Part shown: in pieces, positions 23,901 through 26,356 of the stretch
Layout of the letters: every line of letters begins with the position of its first letter
How positions within the stretch are numbered: the stretch's first letter is position 1
From: Prevotella sp. UBA2746
GTDB lineage: Bacteria; Bacteroidota; Bacteroidia; Bacteroidales; Bacteroidaceae
Direction of reading: 5' to 3'
DNA: 26,356 nucleotides
Assembly: GCA_002353555.1 (NCBI GenBank)
Contig: DEJO01000003.1
Span: 1-26,356 of the forward strand
Position numbers and translations under genes: made by a program
The notes under the pieces: generated by a model
Databases searched by the model: none
Told to the model about the DNA's origin: nothing
What the model saw: the letters and a program-made list of their open reading frames with translations, nothing else

Positions 23901-24237
23901 TGACGACGAGGTGTCGGCAGAAGAAATCCGGAAAAAGCTCAATCTTGCTTTGCAGGACCCGCAAGTACGCTCATGGTTCGACCCCAAGTGGCAGGTCTTC
24001 AACGAGTGTGCCATCCTGGAGAAGCAAGACGGCAAGATTCCCTTCCGGGAATACCGCCCGGATAGAGTCATCTCCGACGGCAACCAGATGATTGTCATCG
24101 ACTTCAAGTTTGGCGCTCCACATAGCGGTTACCGCCAACAGGTGAAGAACTACATGCGCCTGCTCCATCAAATGGGGCACCATCAGGTGAAAGGCTACCT
24201 GTGGTATGTGCTTCGCCAGCAAATAGAAGAAGTATGA
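20983..24237 (+). CDS. addA: AddA-like helicase-nuclease (UvrD/RecB superfamily)
   Basis: A 1084-residue superfamily 1A helicase with a C-terminal RecB-type nuclease, the A subunit of the double-strand-break resection enzyme. The ATG at 20983 is chosen over an in-frame TTG two codons upstream. Helicase motifs in order: ASAGSGKT (10-17), AVTFTNKATEEM, DEFQDT (395-400), VGDVKQSIYRWR, LKTNYRSDQ, IITIHKSKGLEFDHV and LLYVAFTRA. The nuclease domain has GNILHSLFS, RPDRVI (D1027), VIDFKFG (D1040, K1042) and QQVKNYM, all the PD-(D/E)XK core residues. It is followed directly by the addB-like gene. Residues about 226-247 (around RFSDAKRMLLLLKTYGFD) are encoded by three 22-bp repeat units and may be a lineage-specific insertion. 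Confidence 0.92.
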   Translation: MQAPLTVYRASAGSGKTFTLAVEYISLLIRNPKAYEHILAVTFTNKATEEMKMRIISQLYGISHELHDSMGYLQKVMEKTGMERKQVVERAGIALQLLIHNYNYFRVQTIDAFFQTVLRNLARELELTANLRVDLNDRQVEEQAVDEMIESLDSDARVLNWIHDYIDKNIKEDLNWNVIGDIKRFGMNIFKDFYKKHSDELDKLMKSDKFFESYTRQLRQRRDTIQNDRFSDAKRMLLLLKTYGFDDPSYYKFGDKGTVLKYITTQATQKKFDNSPTPARVQDFIDDPEKMAASHPDRQRFLQFAESQLIPKLKAYEEKRKEGWFAYQSALLTLRHLSQLRLLHAIAAAVDSINSENNRFQLSNTQSLLNALIKDSDSPFIFEKIGAQLKHIMIDEFQDTSRIQWENFKVLLGNCMAQEGSHDLIVGDVKQSIYRWRSGDWRLLNDIESEFAAGQIVTEPLKTNYRSDQLVVEFNNAFFRRAVEVTLSELENDKIEGFEQLAKAYQKDDLEQFVHKQNRQGYIHVELLPSKDYREQVMERLLDNVDRLLEQGVRLQDIAILVRANSEAQSIADLFMQERPQLRLVSDEAFRLDASLTVNIIISALRAIIHPDDILTKAQLAKAYHRQVLGEDMSDADLFVGKSVDELLPADFLQDTNLKTMPIADLTDRIYDIFKLRLIKHQSAYVCAFYDVLTTFMKDNTSSIDFFLREWDENLHEKTIQSDETDGIRIITIHKSKGLEFDHVLIPFCDWQLERSSTIWCERKSEDPFDKLPIIPIDFSKNSMTGTVYEADYKEEHLQNVVDNMNLLYVAFTRAGKSLIVTGKRMSKNRIKAKAESITSFNRSEVIEESLPKLQEILEGSILTGLDKQDEPIVFHWESAPASTSKEKDGAPTTNVFLTPVAPHIVQIETFRSPVEFRQSDKSREFVSSDDDDTPSLTYIKLGNILHSLFSTIRTIDDIEPKLRELELEGIIYDDEVSAEEIRKKLNLALQDPQVRSWFDPKWQVFNECAILEKQDGKIPFREYRPDRVISDGNQMIVIDFKFGAPHSGYRQQVKNYMRLLHQMGHHQVKGYLWYVLRQQIEEV
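21657..21722. repeat. Three 22-bp repeat units inside the addA coding sequence
   Basis: Units start at 21657 (CCAAAATGATAGGTTT), 21679 (GCAAAACGTATGCTTT) and 21701 (TCAAAACCTATGGTTT). They match the unit frame of the array upstream of pheT. Together they span 66 bp, exactly 22 codons. The third holds a perfect palindrome, TCAAAACC (21701-21708), TAT, GGTTTTGA (21712-21719). Confidence 0.8.
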
Positions 24238-24303
24238 ATCGTGAATTGCTAATTGTGAATTGTGAATTATGAATTATGAATTGTCAATTGTGAATTATGA
24301 ATT
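24234..24303. repeat. Ten-unit 7-bp array joining addA and the addB-like gene
   Basis: Ten consecutive 7-bp units from ATGAATC (24234) to ATGAATT (24297-24303) with consensus RTGAATT; diverged units are GCTAATT and GTCAATT. The addA stop (TGA, 24235-24237) is in the first unit and the ATG of the next gene (24297) is the first three bases of the last, so the whole gap is repeat. Confidence 0.9.
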
Positions 24304-26356
24304 TTCTATCCTACGTAGCTCAAGACATTATCCAAAAATATGGTGACGACACAGCTCATATAGCCGTTGTATTTCCCAACAAACGTGCAGCCTTGTTTCT
24401 CAATCAGGAACTGATGCGCCTGTCCGACAAGCCCATATGGAGTCCGTCTTACATCACGATCAGCGACCTCTTCCGCCGTCACAGCACCCTTCAGGTTGCC
24501 GATCCTATCAAGGTGATAGCCGAACTCCACAAGAGTTTCGTTGCCGTAACGGGCAAGGCTGAGACCCTCGACCAGTTCTATGGATGGGGACAGTTGCTGC
24601 TGGCTGACTTCGACGACATCGACAAGAACGATGCCGATGCCTCCAAGGTGTTTGCCAACCTGCGAGACCTGCATGAGTATGACGACATCTCATACCTCAC
24701 CGACGAGCAGAAGCAGTTGCTCAAGCGCTTCTTCTCCAATTTCCACGACCAGGACAGCACCTTGCAAAAGCGCTTCATTGAGTTGTGGAGTCGGCTGTAT
24801 GACGTCTATCGCCACTTCAAGCAGAGACTTTATGAGCAGGGACTCGCCTACGAGGGCATGCTCTACAACGATGTCGTGAAACAGCCCGTGCTCGATTTCG
24901 AATACAAGAAATATCTCTTTGTGGGCTTCAACATGATTCAGAAGGTCGAACAACAACTCTTCCAACGGCTGAAACAAGAGGGACGTGCTGCCTTCTACTG
25001 GGATTTCGACAACTACTACCTCAACCATCACGAGGCTGGAGTGTACATTCGCAAGTATCTGGAAATGTTCCCCAATGAGTTGGACAACCACGATGAGCAC
25101 ATCTACGGTCAATTGTCGCAACCCAAGCAGCTGACATTCATCAGCGCACCAACAGAGAACATCCAGGCACGATACATCACAGAATGGCTCCGTCAAGGAT
25201 CTCGCATCGCCGACGGCAACAAGACGGCGGTGGTGCTCTGCGATGAAAACCTATTGCAGTCGGTCATTCATTGCATTCCTGACGAAGTGGAAGACCTGAA
25301 TGTTACGACCGGCTACCCGCTCCAGCTCACACCCGTAGCCTCGTTTGTCAGCCAGCTGCTCAACCTTCACTATCACGGCTTTGCCCAGCGCCACAAGGCG
25401 TTCCGACTGCACGATGTCAACACCATCCTTCGCCATCCCTACGCCCGATATGTTTCTGAGCTTTCCCCTACCCTGCTTCAGGAGCTGAATGCCAACAAGG
25501 TTTTCTATCCTTCGCGCAAGCAACTGATGCGCGACGATGCGCTGACCCTGCTCTTCGGCTCACTCGACACGTCTGAGGACGACAATCTTGACGTGCTCAA
25601 CTGGCTAAAATCGTGTGTCAGGACTGTCGCCGTCAACGGTGTCAAGGAGCAAGACCCACTCTTCCAGGAGTCTGTCTTCCGTATGTATACACTGCTGAAC
25701 CGGTTGTCAGATCTCATTGCCGACGGTGGCATCAGCATCGACAAGATTACCTTGCAACGCTTCATCAAGCAACTCATCAGCGCCACATCCATACCTTTCC
25801 ACGGAGAGCCTGCCGTTGGTGTACAGGTCATGGGAGTGCTCGAAACACGCAACCTCGACTTCGACCATCTGCTCATCCTCTCCTGCAACGAAGGCAACAT
25901 GCCGAAGGGGGTCAACGACTCGTCGTTCATACCTCATGCCGTCAGAAGTGCCTACGAACTGACAACGGTCGACAACAAGGTTGCCATCTACAGCTACTAC
26001 TTCCATCGCCTTCTTCAGCGGGCCAAGGATGTCACCATACTCTACAACAACTCAACGGAGGGGATGGCGACAGGAGAGATGAGCCGCTTCATGCTCCAGC
26101 TGATGGTAGAACTCGGTCAGCCCATCAGCAAGCTGTCCTTGCAAGCTGGTCAGATACCCCTGCATACAGATGCCCTATCCGTTGAAAAGACAGCAGCCGT
26201 CATGAAGAGGCTCGATAGCTATGACAAGATCTCGCCCTCTGCCATCATCAAGTATATGCGTTGTCCGTTGCTGTTCTTTTACAACTATGTAGCAGACATC
26301 AAAGAGCCAGACGACAATGATGAAGACGACATTGACAACCGCATCTTCGGCAACAT
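24297..26356 (+). CDS. addB: AddB-like protein, PD-(D/E)XK nuclease family (partial, runs off the window)
   Basis: The frame is open for 686 complete codons from ATG at 24297 to the window edge, so the 3' end is missing. The start MNFLSYVAQDIIQKYG and the segment IAVVFPNKRAALFLNQEL are typical of Bacteroidetes AddB-like proteins. VVFPNKRA stands where other AddB proteins carry a Walker A loop, so ATP binding at this site is probably lost. Near the edge, ISPSAIIKYMRCPLLFFYNY (about 643-662) is the entry to the C-terminal nuclease domain; its Cys may be a ligand of the AddB iron-sulphur cluster, but the catalytic motif and the other cysteines lie beyond the window. With AddA it would resect double-strand breaks for RecA. 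An ATG at 24276 in the same frame meets a stop within six codons. Confidence 0.85.
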   Translation, partial: MNFLSYVAQDIIQKYGDDTAHIAVVFPNKRAALFLNQELMRLSDKPIWSPSYITISDLFRRHSTLQVADPIKVIAELHKSFVAVTGKAETLDQFYGWGQLLLADFDDIDKNDADASKVFANLRDLHEYDDISYLTDEQKQLLKRFFSNFHDQDSTLQKRFIELWSRLYDVYRHFKQRLYEQGLAYEGMLYNDVVKQPVLDFEYKKYLFVGFNMIQKVEQQLFQRLKQEGRAAFYWDFDNYYLNHHEAGVYIRKYLEMFPNELDNHDEHIYGQLSQPKQLTFISAPTENIQARYITEWLRQGSRIADGNKTAVVLCDENLLQSVIHCIPDEVEDLNVTTGYPLQLTPVASFVSQLLNLHYHGFAQRHKAFRLHDVNTILRHPYARYVSELSPTLLQELNANKVFYPSRKQLMRDDALTLLFGSLDTSEDDNLDVLNWLKSCVRTVAVNGVKEQDPLFQESVFRMYTLLNRLSDLIADGGISIDKITLQRFIKQLISATSIPFHGEPAVGVQVMGVLETRNLDFDHLLILSCNEGNMPKGVNDSSFIPHAVRSAYELTTVDNKVAIYSYYFHRLLQRAKDVTILYNNSTEGMATGEMSRFMLQLMVELGQPISKLSLQAGQIPLHTDALSVEKTAAVMKRLDSYDKISPSAIIKYMRCPLLFFYNYVADIKEPDDNDEDDIDNRIFGN

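Noticed and set aside
24276..24293. Alternative upstream ATG for the addB-like gene
   Set aside because: It is in frame with the chosen start but meets TGA after five codons.

Overview
The window looks like a chromosomal segment of a Bacteroidetes bacterium, most likely a Prevotella-like member of the Bacteroidales. The evidence is several promoters of the Bacteroidetes type (TTTG, 19-20 bp, TAnnTTTG), almost no Shine-Dalgarno sites, mid-range GC content, and protein families typical of the group: a bifunctional AK-HSD, a COG3635 mutase-like protein in place of homoserine kinase, a DUF5686-like outer-membrane protein and Bacteroidetes-type AddAB. The genus call is inference. I see no rRNA, tRNA, transposase, integrase or CRISPR array.

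Left part (1-7.8 kb, minus strand): a probable five-gene operon reads leftwards from a promoter at about 7.8 kb. The order is thrA (aspartokinase/homoserine dehydrogenase), a mutase-like probable homoserine kinase, thrC (threonine synthase), a nucleoside phosphorylase and mnmE (tRNA modification GTPase). The first three genes would supply threonine from aspartate apart from Asd. A back-to-back promoter drives a FAD-dependent oxidoreductase rightwards (7.9-9.6 kb), which meets a YpfJ-type zinc metallopeptidase tail to tail with overlapping 3' ends.

Middle (10.4-18.3 kb): a 390-bp divergent intergenic region carries two promoters, a hairpin and a 22-bp-period tandem array. It is followed by pheT, yebC and a small TSCPD protein on the plus strand. 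On the minus strand uvrA is followed by a small lipoprotein gene. A small secreted coiled-coil protein is divergent from uvrA.

Right part (18.3-26.4 kb, plus strand): a second 22-bp-period array ends in a terminator-like hairpin. It is followed by a DUF5686-like outer-membrane barrel gene, addA, and an addB-like gene cut off by the window end. AddA and AddB would form the helicase-nuclease for double-strand-break resection.

The genes are mostly conserved housekeeping genes. The unusual layer is the repeats. There are 22-bp-period arrays between genes and also inside addA; a short palindromic element carried in frame inside two unrelated enzymes; 9-bp arrays, one intergenic and one coding; and 7-bp A/T-rich arrays that fill gene junctions up to, or through, the stop and start codons. 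I did not find a clear new multi-gene system; these repeat families are the strongest candidates for something undescribed.
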